Shown here one piece after another: positions 1 to 15,059 of a stretch of DNA of 64,000 nt; position 1 is the stretch's first letter; every line of letters begins with the position of its first letter. The notes beneath the pieces are model-generated. The model saw only the letters and a program-made list of their open reading frames with translations. It was not told the origin of the DNA and made no database searches. The position numbers were made by a program, and so were the translations under genes. The DNA comes from Aspidiotus rigidus (taxonomy: Eukaryota > Arthropoda > Insecta > Hemiptera > Diaspididae): NCBI GenBank assembly GCA_035079385.1, contig JAVHKY010000004.1, forward strand, positions 15,531,001 through 15,595,000, given 5' to 3'.

Positions 1-660
1 TAACCCCTGTCCTGCCAAATGACGGTGTCTGTTGACAGAGAACCTGGTTTATGTAGGAGGTTATTAAGCCGTCCGTCCAGTAAATTATGGTTTGAGGAAA
101 GCGGAGGCGGCAACTTAATTGAAAGATCTTGAAATACTTCAAGGGCTTGGAATAATTTGTGAAAATTACCATAATATCGCAAGGGAGAAGGCTAAAACTT
201 GATGTAGGTGCTTGGGAAATTTAAAGCCTCCGAAAAATTTCGAATTGATGGAGCTTAGAAATTACGAATTCTTAACAGAATTGTAGTATCAGTTTTCAAA
301 GTCTCAGATCAACAAGAATTTGAAGCACAGGTTTGGAGACCGAAATTTTGCTGCCATCCTCTTCTTTTTTTTCCGAGTCTTTAGTTACTCTATAATGGGC
401 CATCATAGGAGGTGATTAGGAGGAGTATGGGAAGAAATTTGCATCGAATATGTTATTTTCAAAAATGAAGAGTTATGTGAAAATTCAGAGCGTGAATGTG
501 GTAAATATAACAAGAATGTGTGAAGTTGTGGCAAGAGAGCATCTGTGTGCCAAAAAGTAGGATAGTCAGATGGACAGATGTAAGGATTGAGTCAGTGACT
601 GTGTGTGAAGCGAGTATGACCAATTTGTAGTCGATTTATGGTTTGTCGATCGTCACAGGT
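1..660. other. No gene recognised
   Basis: Mixed sequence without a convincing open frame, splice-flanked exon or repeat that I recognise. The TCGA-rich satellite begins at about 660. Confidence 0.5.
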
Positions 661-3550
661 TCAAAAGGGATTTGAGTTGCGCTAATTCGGCCAGCAAAGT
701 TACCGAACGGGCAGAATACGACAGAGGGTACCTGTAAATCGGCTCTCGACCGACGTAAATTTCAGGTCGGTTGAAAGCCGATTAGTGTCCATCAAAATTT
801 GACTTGAAATCGACCCAACAGAGCTTTCGATTTCAGGTCGGTGTGAAAATGCGGAGAATTCGACTCGACATCAACTCATGATCGAGGTCAATTTGAGGTC
901 CATCTAAAGTCGACCAACGTGTATTCAATGAAAACTAGAAATCGTACTTGAAATTGGTCCTACAGAACAATCGTTTTAACGACGAACAACTAAAATTCGA
1001 CTTAATGTCGACCCATTAGAGCAGTCGATATTAAGTCGATAGAAAATTTGGAGAACTCGACTCAATATCGATACCTGATGGAAGTCAATTTCAAACCGAT
1101 TTAAAGTCGGTCAATGTATATTACCAGAAGATCACAAATCAACTCAAAATCGATACCCGATCGAATTCTATTCGACATCGATTTCAAGTCGATCAGCTAC
1201 ATTCCCAGAAAACTAAAAATATAGACAGTTGAAAAATTTGGAGAAATCGAGTCGAAATCGACATCAGATCGACGTCGAGTTGAAGTCGATCTAAAGTCGG
1301 CCGGCATACTTTTCTTGAAAACCACAAAATATCGAACTTGAAAATGACCCAACAGAGCAGTCGATTTCAGATTGTTGAAAAAATTATGAGAAGTCGACTC
1401 GAAATTGAGTTCAGATCGATGTCGATTTTGAAATCGACCCAAATTAAAAATCGACTTGAACTTTATCCAATAGAGCAATCAATTTCAGGTCTTTAGAAAA
1501 ATTAGGATAACCGGTCTCGAAATTGACTCTGGATCGTCTGTTGGGTCAATTTCAAGTCGATTTGCAGTAGTTTCTTGGTAATGTACCTTGACTGGTCGAT
1601 TTCAAATAGACGTCCATCTAGAGTTGATATCAGGTTGACAGAAAAATTTGGAGAAGTCGACTTGAATCAGGTCGATTTGAATTCGATCAGCGCGCAAGAA
1701 TAAACTTTGGAAAACTCGATTCGACATCGACTCCAGATCGAGGTCAATCTCAAGTCAAATTAAAGACGATCAGTCTATATTACTAGAGAATCTTAAATCG
1801 ACTCGAAATCGATGCCAGATCGACTTCCTGATTGACTTCAACCATTCCCAGAAAACTTAGAAAAATTGACTGTAAATTGTCGGAACAGAGCCGCCAATTC
1901 TTGATCAACTCAAAATCGACTCCAGAGGTCAATCCAAAGTTGACCAGCATCATACATTCTTTGTAAACTACAAGTTGTATTGAGATTAACCCAACGGAGC
2001 AGTCGAAAAAACTCAGAATAGAGTTTAGATCGAAGTCGATTTGAAATGGACTAGTGCGCACTACCAGAGAATTAAAAATTGATTTGAAATAGACCAAAGT
2101 AAGAAATCGATATCAGGACGATAGAAAAATTTGGAGAAGTCAACTTAAAATCGACTTCAGATCGATGCCGCAATTTCAAGTTCACTTGAAGTCGATCAGC
2201 CCACATTCCCAGAAAATTGCAAAACAACTGTTAATCAACGTAGCACGCAGCCGTCAATTAAAATGTCGATAGAGAAATTCGATTTAGTCGAATCGAAATT
2301 GGCACCAGATTGACGTGGGGTCTGTAAGTCGACCAGCATACATTCTCTGAAAATTGCAAATCGCACTTAAAATCGATCCAATAGAGGCAATTGACTTTAG
2401 CTAGGTCGATAAAAAATGTGAAAAAATCTACTCGAGATCAACGTCGAATTCAAGTCGATTTAAATGCGATCAGCGTAAATTACCAGAGAACTTGAAATCA
2501 ACCCAACAGAGTAGTCGATTTCAGCTCGATAAAAAAATTGGAGAACTCAATCCGACATCGACTCCAGCTCGAGGTCAATTTAAACTCGATTTAAAGTCGA
2601 TCAGTGTATTTTACCAAAGAATCATAAATCGACTCGAAATCAATTCTAGATCGACTCCCATTTGAGGGCGATTTGAAGTCGATCAGCGCAACTAAAAGTC
2701 GATTGTTAATTGGTGGAACATAGCCATCGGGTCGATTTTAGGTCGATAGAAAATTCGATTTAGTCGAATCGAAATCGACACCAGACTGACGTAAATTTGA
2801 GGTCGATTCAATTTCGACATCGTGCTTGAAATTGAGCGAGCAGTTTATTTCAGTTCGATAGGAAATAATCGACTCGATATCGATTCCAGATTGACGTCGA
2901 ATTGAGGTCGATAAGTGTATATTATCAAAGAATCACAAATCGACTAGAAATTGACTCCAGACCGAAGTTGACTTCAGGTCGATTTGAAGTTTGGTCAGCG
3001 CGTACATTACGTTTGTTAATTGAGGGATCAGAAGCGTCAATTCAAAGTTGATAGAAAAATTCGGAATCGAGTCGAAATCGACGTCTTGTGGTCAACCTAA
3101 TTTCGACCAGCATACATTCCTCGAAAACTAAAAATGGTAAAGCAGTTGATTTTAGGTCGATAGAAAAGTTTGGAGTAATCGACTCGATGTTAACCCCAGA
3201 TTGACGTCGAACTGAGGTCCATGTAAAGTCGCTCAGAGCACACTAGCACTATAAGACAATTACAAATCGACCCGACAAAGCAATCGATTTCAGTTCGATA
3301 GAGAAATTTGGAGAAACCGGCTCGATGTTGACTCTTGATCGCCTGTTGGGTCGATTTCAAGTCTTTTTGCTGTAAGTCCATATTAATGTACACAGGTTGA
3401 ATTTGAGGTCGGTATAAAGTCGAAAAGGGTACATTACCGGAGAACTACAAATCGACTTGATATCGACCCAACAAAGCAGTTTTCAAGTTTATAGAAAAAT
3501 TAAGGGAAGTCGACTTGAAAGCGATGTGGCATAGAATTCGGAATGTGGTC
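660..3550 (-). repeat. TCGA satellite, degenerate ~120-165 bp units, reverse orientation
   Basis: The tetranucleotide TCGA and near variants recur every few tens of bases. A landmark of the form 'gatcag(c/t)gta-attaccagagaa' returns near 1767, 1933, 2050, 2195, 2331, 2470 and 2598, giving spacings of roughly 117 to 166 bases, so this is a long-unit tandem satellite and not a simple repeat. Its reverse complement (TCTGGTAATGTRCGCTGATC) is the landmark of the arrays at 55.4-59.2 kb, so this block is inverted relative to them. Units are heavily diverged and short open frames in it have no coding character. Confidence 0.85.
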
Positions 3551-5345
3551 GACAAATGTGGATTCCATGTCAAGTCGATTTCAACGCTTTATGGACGCAA
3601 TTTTGAACGAGACTCAAGAAAGTAAATTTTCTGTCGATTTGACACTCGGCATGATTCTCTGGGCAATCAAGTACTAGCCCAAGGACATACCCATACTGCT
3701 GAAAATGGAGTTCAGCAGAATGAAATACCCGTGAGAGTAGATTTAGAGGTTCACCGAGGCTAGATTCGGTCAAGTATCAGGCTAACGAAGTACCCTCAAG
3801 GTATCAGCCTAACTATACATCTCCAAGACTGGAGCTGTCTTAGTACTATCCTATGTTGACAAATTGCCTGGAATTTTCACCCTTATCGATGAATCAATAA
3901 TCAGATAAGCCAACGAGCGAAGTTGAAATTTCGTCCTCCCGGAGGTTGTCTGTCGTCTACCGGACTAAACCGCTGACGAGACCCTACTGAAGAACGAAAA
4001 AGGAGTTCCTAGATTTTCTATTTCTTCATCAAACGTGATTTTTTCTTCGTATTAAAGATCCGATTTAGATATTCTTTATTTCGTCGACAATTCAGACGAT
4101 CGTTCCCCAGCCTAGAATGTAGAGAAGGGGTCGGGCTCTTTGTGAATAAATTAATTGATTGAAAACCAATATGATTAAATTTTTGATTCTTCTCTTTCTC
4201 GGTGATTGCATCTGCTCTTGAGTTTTTCAAAATACTTCACGTTCGTCAACAGGTGATATGAATTTGTCGTGAACTATCATTCAATTCATGAACACTAATT
4301 CAAAACATTCGAAAGCTGTCCCATTTTCGTATACTCAATCGTTATCATAGAATAGGGACATGGAGAAGTACTTCGGAGTTTCAATACATCCGATTTATTT
4401 AAACCATATTCGTCTCTACTCCGTACTATATTCAATTTCAGTAAATTGCGTGATCGACAAAAGACGATATTATTTCCATAATAAGATGATGAAAAAGTGA
4501 TTGAGATTTGAGTGCACTCAAGATAATGCCCGATCCGAGTATGGTTTTCGCAAATTCGTATCTCCTGTCTCTCCAGCTTCTTTATTCTCGACGGGATTTG
4601 GAAACAAAATTTCCGAGAATGACGACAATATATTCCGCACCTATTTCGAGACCTATATCTTTGTCCAAAAAAAAAAAAATCGAACTCAACTTCTGTTCAA
4701 TGTACTGTCGTCGGTCCATTAAAGAATCGAATCCGGGGTAATGTACGAACTCGTTACAGTCGTTATTCTCGGCAAAATTTGCATCGTAAAATACACCATT
4801 ATCTATACCATAGTAGCGTATAAGTCTTGGCGCAATATTATACTTAATTCACTTCAATAATCGCGCGAAATACGCGCGCGAACTAGATAAATATGGCACT
4901 TCCTTCGAAGCGCCGTCATCATTTATACTTTGCAAGGTTCTCAGTTTCCGCATTCTACCCGCGCATCTTGTTAACGTATTGGAAGTCGAGGATATTAGTC
5001 AAGACGAGACTATAACTTCGATAAATTCTTCCGCATGCAATACGAGGAAGTATTTTCTCTTTCGATAACGAAATACCGATACGAGACCTGTAGTTCTACT
5101 ACACAGTTACTCGAGCTAGAAAAAAAAAAAAAAAAGGAACATACCTAAAAGCGATACGAAATAAGAAGTTAAGAGACATCACGTATAAAAAATGGAATAT
5201 TTTGTCACCTACGGGCACCACCCTCGGCAAGAATGTCCATAAATTCGTTTGAAATGAATTTTATTGATGATGTAAGGAAGTGAGGGTCGGTTTTTCGCGA
5301 AGACAGCACAGATAAAATTTCAAGAGGGAGAAAAAACGAAATGAG
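3550..5345. other. Non-repetitive stretch, no gene recognised
   Basis: No protein family, RNA gene or splice-bounded exon was recognised. Short A runs occur near 4668 and 5119. The open frames at 4018-4230 (minus) and 4501-4741 (plus) are short and of biased composition. Confidence 0.45.
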
Positions 5346-5348
5346 AGA

Positions 5349-7859
<2,511 letters not shown>

Positions 7860-7860
<1 letters not shown>

Positions 7861-8400
7861 TCTTTATTATGGCAATTTTTCGAAAGGCTTGGCCGAGATT
7901 CTCAAGTCTCTAAACTTAAACCCAGCTATTATGAACTTCGAACTGCAGGTGCTCATTTGGATTCGCTCAAAGACCCCCCCCCCCCCTCCTCCTTAGGGAA
8001 GACTGTGTTGAGTTTATGAATTATCATGCCTCGATTGCCTGGCGCTCTACATAGTGGAGGCTGAGCGAAACTTCTCCGTCCACTTCAGTGAGCATAGAAA
8101 GCCGTTTATACGAACCTAAAAACCAGAAAGTTCACCTTCGTAGAGCATCTAATTGAATCCGGTCATCAGTTTGACATCAGCAAATGCCACCCGAGGTTCC
8201 GCCAACGGAAAGCAATTGATAACTTCTGAGATTTGCTACGATCGGGCTAAGTACGAGGACTGCGTCCTCAATAAAATCCCTACTCATTTTGGGTTGCCAC
8301 CTACTCAGTGGCAAGAGGAAAAATTTAAATTATGTAGATTTCGTTGCAGCAGAACACTCGTGATCACTCCCTCGCTCTCCCTCTAAGTATTGATGCTACG
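7860..8400 (+). pseudogene. Penelope-like element remnant, GIY-YIG endonuclease end
   Basis: Decayed 3' end of a PLE. At 8027-8119 one frame reads CLDC, then LYIVEAERNFSVHFSEHRK before a stop; this matches the CxxC pair, the YIG strand and the Arg/His-containing helix of PLE GIY-YIG nucleases (compare CEDC and FYIGETSRQMKVRVAEH in the copy at 34.8 kb). The frame then shifts, and VEHLIESGHQFDISKCHPRF follows from about 8140, the usual 'HL..SGH.FD' tail of the domain. A run of C near 7974-7986 interrupts an upstream stretch resembling the 'LKDP' linker. No reverse transcriptase domain is legible upstream. About 250 bases downstream comes 'tccaagtctccctcctgtcgtatata', close to the 45-bp satellite. 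Confidence 0.8.
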
Positions 8401-8640
8401 ACCGCGAGGGTGATAAAAAAGAAGACAACGCTCGCCTTAAAAATTTCGCGGCTCATTTACGAGTAGCTTGTTAGAAATCATCGATTATATTATGACTCTT
8501 CGACGCCTCCTGTCTATCGCAGTTTCATCGGTATCTCCTGTCTCGTACACATCCCTTACGTTTACTTTGATTAATTTTGCTATCAGTTGTATTCTTCCTT
8601 CCATTTAGATCAGTTTTCTTTCCAAGTCTCCCTCCTGTCG

Positions 8641-9240
8641 TATATAAAGCTTGGGTCTCTGTTATGTCACTGTTTGATTACGTTAAAAAGATCCCAATTA
8701 AACTCAAATAAAAAATTAATTTTATTGTTAATAAAATTTACAAATATTATAAATATGAATAATATCAAATCTACCTAATTTTAAAATAACAGAAGATAAT
8801 AAAATTAAAAGATTTTTTGAAACTTACTACAACTATAGTTATTGCTATCCCAATAGGCATTAAAATTCTCAGATGATTAATAACATTAAATGGATACAAA
8901 CAAAATTTACCAATAATATGATCAATGGGATTTTATTTAAAATTTAATGATTATTATTAATATAAATTTAGCATTCATAATTATTGTTTTATTCTAATTT
9001 AATAAATTGAATAAAAATATTAAATATTATAATTAATAAATATTATTTATTAATTTTAAAATTTTTTATAATAGATTAGATTGAAATTATTATAGTAAAA
9101 AAAGTTATTTAAATTCAACTAAATAAAAATAATAATGATCTTTTACATCAATAAATAATTATTAACTATAGAAATGAATTTAATAGGTCAGCCTGTCACG
9201 TCATAATCTATATTTTCCAGTTTTTCAAGTTCCCCTTCAA
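8641..9240 (+). repeat. Copy 1 of ~600 bp repeat unit with mitochondrial DNA and TGACGTCAC-type ends
   Basis: From 'tcactgtttgattacg' near 8667 the sequence matches that from about 9270 almost base for base for more than 250 bases, so the two units are direct tandem copies with a period close to 603. The unit ends in 'taggtcagcctgtcacgtca'. Its AT-rich interior carries a cox1 remnant, annotated separately. Confidence 0.85.
8790..8945 (+). pseudogene. numt: cox1 fragment, copy 1
   Basis: In the frame of 'act ata gtt att gct atc cca' the DNA reads MVIAIPMGIKILSWL with the invertebrate mitochondrial code (TGA=Trp, AGA=Ser, ATA=Met), then TLNGYKQN and MMWSMGF. This is the conserved cytochrome oxidase I segment usually reading IAxPTGIKIFSWLATLxG followed by MLWxxGF. 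With the nuclear code the frame is broken by TGA, as expected of a nuclear mitochondrial insertion. This copy has 'tacaac' where copy 2 has 'tactac' and 'ggcatt' where copy 2 has 'ggaatt'. Confidence 0.85.
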
Positions 9241-9790
9241 TCATATAGGTTGGGGGCGGAGCCTGTGATGTCACTGTTTGATTACGTTAAAAAGATCCCA
9301 ATTTAACTCAAATAAAAAATTAATTTTATTGTTAATAAAATAAATATTATTATGAATAATATCAAATCTACCTAATTTTAAAATAACAGAAGATGATAAA
9401 ATTAAAAGATTTTTTGAAACTTACTACTACTATAGTTATTGCTATCCCAATAGGAATTAAAATTCTCAGATGATTAATAACATTAAATGGATACAAACAA
9501 AATTCACCAATAATATGATCAATGGGATTTTATTTAAAATTTAATGATTATAAATTTGCCGTTTACAATTGTTTCATTTTAATTTAATAAATTAAATTAA
9601 AATATTAATCATCATAACTAATAAATTTATTAATTTAAAAAATTATTATAACAAAAAAAATTATTAAAATTTAATTGAATAAAATAATGATTTTGTACGT
9701 CACTAAATAATTATTAACTATAAAAATAAATAAATTTATTAGGTCAGCCTGCGACGTCACAATCTCATAACGTCATAGATCTTCTGAGCC
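9241..9790 (+). repeat. Copy 2 of ~600 bp repeat unit with mitochondrial DNA
   Basis: Second direct copy of the unit above, beginning in 'ggcggagcctgtgatgtcac' and ending in 'taggtcagcctgcgacgtcac'. It is slightly shorter because of indels in the AT-rich 3' half. The copies are close enough to suggest duplication well after the mitochondrial DNA was acquired. Confidence 0.85.
9395..9550 (+). pseudogene. numt: cox1 fragment, copy 2
   Basis: Same cox1 segment as in the preceding unit, reading TTTMVIAIPMGIKILSWL and MMWSMGF with the mitochondrial code. Nuclear-code stops (TGA at the Trp codons) mean it cannot be a nuclear gene. Confidence 0.85.
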
Positions 9791-10065
9791 CTCCCCCTAT
9801 CATATATAGCTTGGAGGCGGAGGCGTCATAGGTCAGCCTTGTGACGTCACGATCTATATTTTCCAGTTTTCTAGGTCCCCTTCCTATCATATATAGCTTC
9901 AAATTCCAGGTCTGTTACGTTACAATTTGATTACGTCATAGGTCAGGCTTGTGACTTCACAATCTGATGACGTCATACGTTTCTCAGTACCCACGTGCCC
10001 TATAAAACAGGTTCCCTGTCACCCTTCGTTCAACTTCGTTCAAGAATCCGTGAGTTTTTTCGTTT
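9791..10065 (+). repeat. 'TATATAGCT ... AACAGGTTCCCTG' element, copy A, with CRE-like TGACGTCAC motifs
   Basis: Contains 'tatcatatatagctt' twice (about 9799 and 9884), several TGACGTCA or near variants, and ends in 'ataaaacaggttccctg' (10004-10020) followed by 'cgttcaacttcgttcaag'. The same ending occurs at 16314-16360 and 36735-36790, so it marks a dispersed family. No coding capacity. Confidence 0.7.
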
Positions 10066-12944
10066 CACAGTCCTGATATGTGATGAATCGCATTCAGAAA
10101 ATCTTAATGGTCACCTTCGAAAATTTTTCTGAATACCTAAACCAGGTTAGAGTTCCTCCCGCTCGGATGCGTGTCGTCTTGTTTTGAAGTTCCTAAGCTA
10201 GGTAAAAATCCTAGCGAATGATCGTAGACATTTTTCAGCCAATACCTCACCAAAAAGTTGGCCCACAGTTGAAAATAATAATAAGGAAGTATGAGAGAAT
10301 CAAATACTCCTATAATCCTTTTCTTTAACGACAAGTTACGTACAACGATTCTGCGTTTTCAATCATAAACCAAGATCAGAAGACGAATATCGTTCCTACT
10401 TTGTTGTACGATAGTGTATTTTCACCCTTCTCAACTTTCTTTTGTGTATAGTCTCGCCTTTACACAAGTTTAATTGAAAATTTACAACGCATTTCTGTCA
10501 TAGGAAGATAACTTTTGTGCGAGGAAATTGTTCAAACTTTCTGGTAACTGAAAACTGCAATGCTCCTCGGATTTTCGATCAAAAGAATCGCGATAAGATG
10601 TAATTAGAATTGTCGAGGGTTTACCGGCGATTTCTTCTCCTCAATCAATCATACTGCACTGTGCGCAAAAGTTGTGTTCTATTGTATTCGCTCAATCCGT
10701 CGACATTCAATCCAAAAGTAATTTCAGAAGTTCTAATTGTTCTCGGTATTTTGCTGTTTGTCGTCGTCGTCACTCGAATTCGATTTTAATTTCCCTCCTC
10801 ATCGTTCGCGGCATACAAATCAAATAAAGAGTATTGATAGACTATCCATTGTCTTCGAATTTTTACACTCGCAGACTATGTACGCGTCAACAACCCTTTT
10901 CACTTAAATCGGTTGGTCATTAAAAGTTTCTGGCAAATACGACTTTCGACTCGTTTACGATAGTTACTTCATTGACGCGACGTCTAAATGAGCTTTGTTG
11001 TAAGGCGAAGTTCGTCGGGTTTGTACAAACATCATCGAAGACGGAAACCGAAAAACAGTCTAAAGGAAAGGAGCTTTAACTCGCGACGACATATAAGCGT
11101 AGAGCACACAATTGAGACGAGTGGAAACACGTACCTCACGTTCGAATATAATCGGCCAAGACTTTTTACGAAAGGTTATTCGTGAAAATTGTAATCGTCT
11201 ACGACTCAACTTCTCGACATCGGGTAAGCCGATTACGACAAAAATAATACCCTTTTATTCGCCGTATGTAATGATGTCGTTAAAAATATGACAGTAAAGC
11301 GGTGCTTTTCATTTTCATTTTTAAAGACTCGCTGTGTAAGCTCAAAAACGAAAAAAAAAAAAAAAAATGTAATAATAAAGTTGGTAAGGTACGTATTTAA
11401 CAAATTTAAAAACTCGTAGTGCTGCATTTTCGCTCTAAATGACGGGGTCTTCTTCCTTTAATTTGCGTTGGAGAATGCCGGAGACTATCAAAGTTCGCAT
11501 TTTACGCAGCTAGGTAAATCGTCATCGTCAGTTTGTCTTTTGAGACTTTTACTCTTCTCGCTCCACATCCTCTTCAAATTTGTACTGTACCGGTATTTTC
11601 TTTTTCCCTCCAAAGAAAATTCTCTTTTTATAACGGGTCAGAAAAATAACGAGAAGAAAACACGTACACGATATGAAGAGGCGAGAGAAAGAAATAGGAG
11701 AAAAAAAAGAGAAGACTGCTCGCTACTCCGAGATATTAAAGAACCTTATTTGGCGTCTTTCAAAACGGAAATGTTTGACGGAGATAACGAAAATGAAACG
11801 CTATTAATTTTATATTTTATGTCGGCCAGCAATTTTGGGCTTTTTTTTCTCCCGTCTTTATGCACTCGGTCTGTATCGTTCTACGAGATAGACATTCGAA
11901 GTCCATTACGGATAAAGGTATTATGAATTTTTAAGGCGTATTTATCGTCTTTTACTGCCGCGTCGCGAATTACCTATATAATGTTCATTATTAAGTAGCT
12001 TTGTCCATTATAGTTTCAGTTCTCGACTTCGGAAAATATAAAGAACGGATTTTAAAGATTTCGCCGTCGTGCGAGAGTATCGCGACTGTTCGATACTGTG
12101 GTGATGTTGAAGACAGGTTGTTCCCTAGGGTGACAAATTCGGCAGTTTTCTCCGCAACAGGCGAGCGAGTTCCGTTTATTGTCTGACCGTTAAATATTTA
12201 TGAACTGCTTCGAGCTCATTATTATCAACAGGATTCGTTACGAAGTAACTAATGTAAAAAATAAGTAGAACTTTGTACACATTTCTACAATGTATACCTT
12301 GATCGATGACTGCTGCCTGATGGGAAGTAAGAAAGTTTCTTTTAAAAATTTGAGAGGCTTTTTCCACGATCTTCATTTTCGTTCAAGAAAACATACCCCA
12401 TCCCCAGTGACTCATAACCGTTATCGTTGTAATTGACGTTCGATAAGGTCTGGGTGTATGAAAGCGCGTCGGTAATTTTTTCTTATCTGAGATTTGAGAG
12501 CCATTAATTTTAATGATCTGACTGAACGCTATCGACGGTCCAATATTTATTACGATGGAACAGGAAGAAGTTACCAGAACATTGACCTATTGTCGGACTG
12601 CCCACACCCGTGAGAATATTCGCACGTTTTTAGAAAAACTCCACAGAAACCGCAACACATTCATAAACTCGATAAAAAAGTTGAAACTTTTATTCTTCTG
12701 TCGCTTCAATCCTGTTCAGTCACTCATCTCAAATTTAGGTCTTTTTTTCCTACATTTTAAACCACTCTTTCTTAGTTAACTTTTATCTTTGATATCAGTC
12801 GCGATTGTACTGAAATTCCCAAAAGTTTACGCACAAACAACACTTGAATAAAATCGTGTCTTCAAAATTTCTCTCCGACCTTCTCTGCGACATGGACGAG
12901 GCCTAATCGGGATCCAGAACATGCAGTCTCCATTTAGAATAACA
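10066..12944. other. Non-repetitive island, no gene recognised
   Basis: Composition is more balanced than in the surrounding repeats and CpG is common. I could not recognise a protein family or a convincing pair of splice sites around any open frame. The longest frame (11468-11926, 152 codons) is rich in Lys, Arg and Phe from homopurine and homopyrimidine runs. An A run lies at 11350-11366. Confidence 0.45.
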
Positions 12945-13012
12945 TGAGGTCTAAGTCGACTCAAAATCGACTCTAGACCGACGTCGATTCAAAGGCGACC
13001 AGCCTACAATGC
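12945..13012 (-). repeat. Short remnant of the TCGA satellite
   Basis: 'gtcgactcaaaatcgactc' and 'gacgtcgattcaaaggcgac' are typical of the reverse-oriented satellite at 660-3550. It abuts the foldback element that follows. Confidence 0.7.
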
Positions 13013-13559
13013 TGCGACTTGAAAACAAAGATTTTTTCGCCCTGGGGTCTGATACCCATCCGGTACGAAGATCTTTTCGCCGTACTCTCCTTATTCGTTT
13101 CCTCAATGCCTCGCGCTCCGGTATCGGGGACGCCACACGGAGAGCCGTGGTATTTTAGAGTTCGCCAAAGCCTTCCTCTTTCTTGCGGCGGTAAGCTTCT
13201 TGGCTTCACATTCTTCCTGGTTTGGAACATGGCTGACTGTATGGGTCGACTCTCAGAAGCGTACAGGGTGGACAAGAAAAATGTTGCCAAATAAATGAGA
13301 GCTTACGCTAAATCTGTCATATAGTTTAAACGTACGATTTTTGTATCTCAATTTTATCTTTAATTTGAGCCACATCCGAAGTTTCTACGACTTTTCTGAG
13401 CCGAGTTATGGATTAAAATGTGCCGAAAATTCACCATATCGCCAGGGTTCCCAAAATAGGGCTTGAAAATTAATTAATTTACAGTATTGAGCTGAATTTC
13501 GAAAAATTTAACAATCAAATTATTGTTTCAAAACGAGAAAAATAGTATCAAAATCCTAA

Positions 13560-14000
13560 GAAGCACCAAAATGGGTTAATAGGCCCAAAAAGGGTCAAAA
13601 TTCCCCCAAGTTGAAAAATCGTTCGAACTTTTGAATTGTAATTCGATTTTTAAATGGAATTTCGCGCGGAGTCCGAAAAAAATGTTTAAGAAACTCTTAG
13701 AAGCACCAACATGGGTTAATGGGCCCAAAAAAGGTCAAAATTTCCCAAATTGGAAAATTGTTCAGATTTTCAAATTTTAATTCGATTTTCAAGTGAAATT
13801 TTGCGCTGAGTCCGAAAAAAATGCTTAAAAAATACTTCGCAGCACCAAAATGGGATGATCGGCTCAAAGAGAATCAAAATTCCTCCAAGATGAAAAATTG
13901 CGTAATCTCCAAAAGTTGTTTTCAATTCTGAAGTAAAATTTAACGCCGAATCCGAGAATAATAGTGAAATGGCCCTAGATGATCTTCAAAATGAAAAATC
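13560..14000 (-). repeat. ~150 bp tandem repeat, left arm of foldback 1
   Basis: Three diverged units with 'agcaccaaaatgggttaat' followed by 'gggcccaaaaaaggtcaaaa', at about 13561, 13700 and 13841. They are the reverse complement of the units at 15450-17100. Confidence 0.8.
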
Positions 14001-14073
14001 AAAAATTTTTCTCATTTTGCAGTAAAATTGTTGATTCAGGAGGTGAAGGGAATGTCGACAAGTTCGTCTGCCG

Positions 14074-15040
14074 TTGAGTGCTCATGGAGTGAGAGATCGA
14101 CTAGCGTCGGGTGACAGATCCAAAAGAGGAAATTGCGGAAATTTTCCTCATTTGGAGATTGGAGGGAGACGACAAATTCACCTTACGTTGAAGGTTTGCG
14201 GTGAAAGATTGATTAGGGCTCTGTGTATGATCGAAGCGGGAACAAGTGCGAAAACTCTCGTTATTTCAGTCAAAGAACGCAAAGTTGGTCTTCTTTTGCG
14301 TGCTTGCGATAAGAGATCAACTGACATCCCACCTATGAACGAAGCGAGCGGGCCAAAGTGCAAAAACTCCTTGATTCAGGCAGTGGGAGGATACCGCAAA
14401 TTCGGTCTCGCTCGTGATGAGCGATCAGCTACAGCTCAGTCTTTGATTGAGGCAGACGAACGCCCGGAATTTCTCGGGGTTTCACCTGGAGGAGGTTATG
14501 ATACCGTCAAGCTCGACTTTTGTCATGACCTCGCGGTAAGAGAACGATCAAGACCCCGTGTTTGACAGAGGCAGGCGAATGATCCCAGGGTTCAACATAG
14601 ATCGACTGAGGCCCCGTGTATGATCAAGGCGGGTGCTTCCGCAAAAACTCCTGTTGTTTCTTGCTAAGGAGAAAATGATACCGGCGACTTCGTTTTCCAT
14701 TACAGGCTCGCGGTGAGAGATGGACTGAGGCCCCGTGTATGATCAAGGCGGGTGCTTCCGCAAAAACTCCTGTTGTTTCTTGCCAAGGAGAAAATGATAC
14801 CGGCGACTTCGTTTCTCATTACATGACTGTTGTCAGCTCGCGGTGAGAGAATGTATAGGGCCCCAGATACCACGGAGGCAAACGAATGCGCGGATATTCT
14901 CGTGGTTTCTCATAAAGGCGCGAATGATACCGTGAAGCTCGTCTTCTATTGACAGCTCGATGTGAGATAACAGTCAGAGCCTTACGTTTGATAGAGGCGG
15001 GCGAATGCACGTAAATACTCTTGGTTTATGACAAAAGAGA
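14074..15040 (+). repeat. ~120 bp tandem repeat, left inner arm of foldback 1
   Basis: 'gaggccccgtgtatgatc' recurs at 14608 and 14727 (119 bases apart) with nearly identical following sequence, and diverged units extend on both sides, each with 'ctcgcggtgagaga'. The 163-codon open frame at 14074-14565 lies inside the array and its peptide is itself repetitive, so I do not call it a gene. Confidence 0.8.
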
Positions 15041-15059
15041 GAACTTCAAGGCATCATTT

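Noticed and set aside
11468..11926. 152-codon open frame
   Set aside because: Low-complexity Lys/Arg/Phe composition, no motif, no splice or start context.
14074..14565. 163-codon open frame
   Set aside because: Lies within the ~120 bp tandem repeat; the peptide repeats with the DNA and an overlapping frame is open on the other strand.
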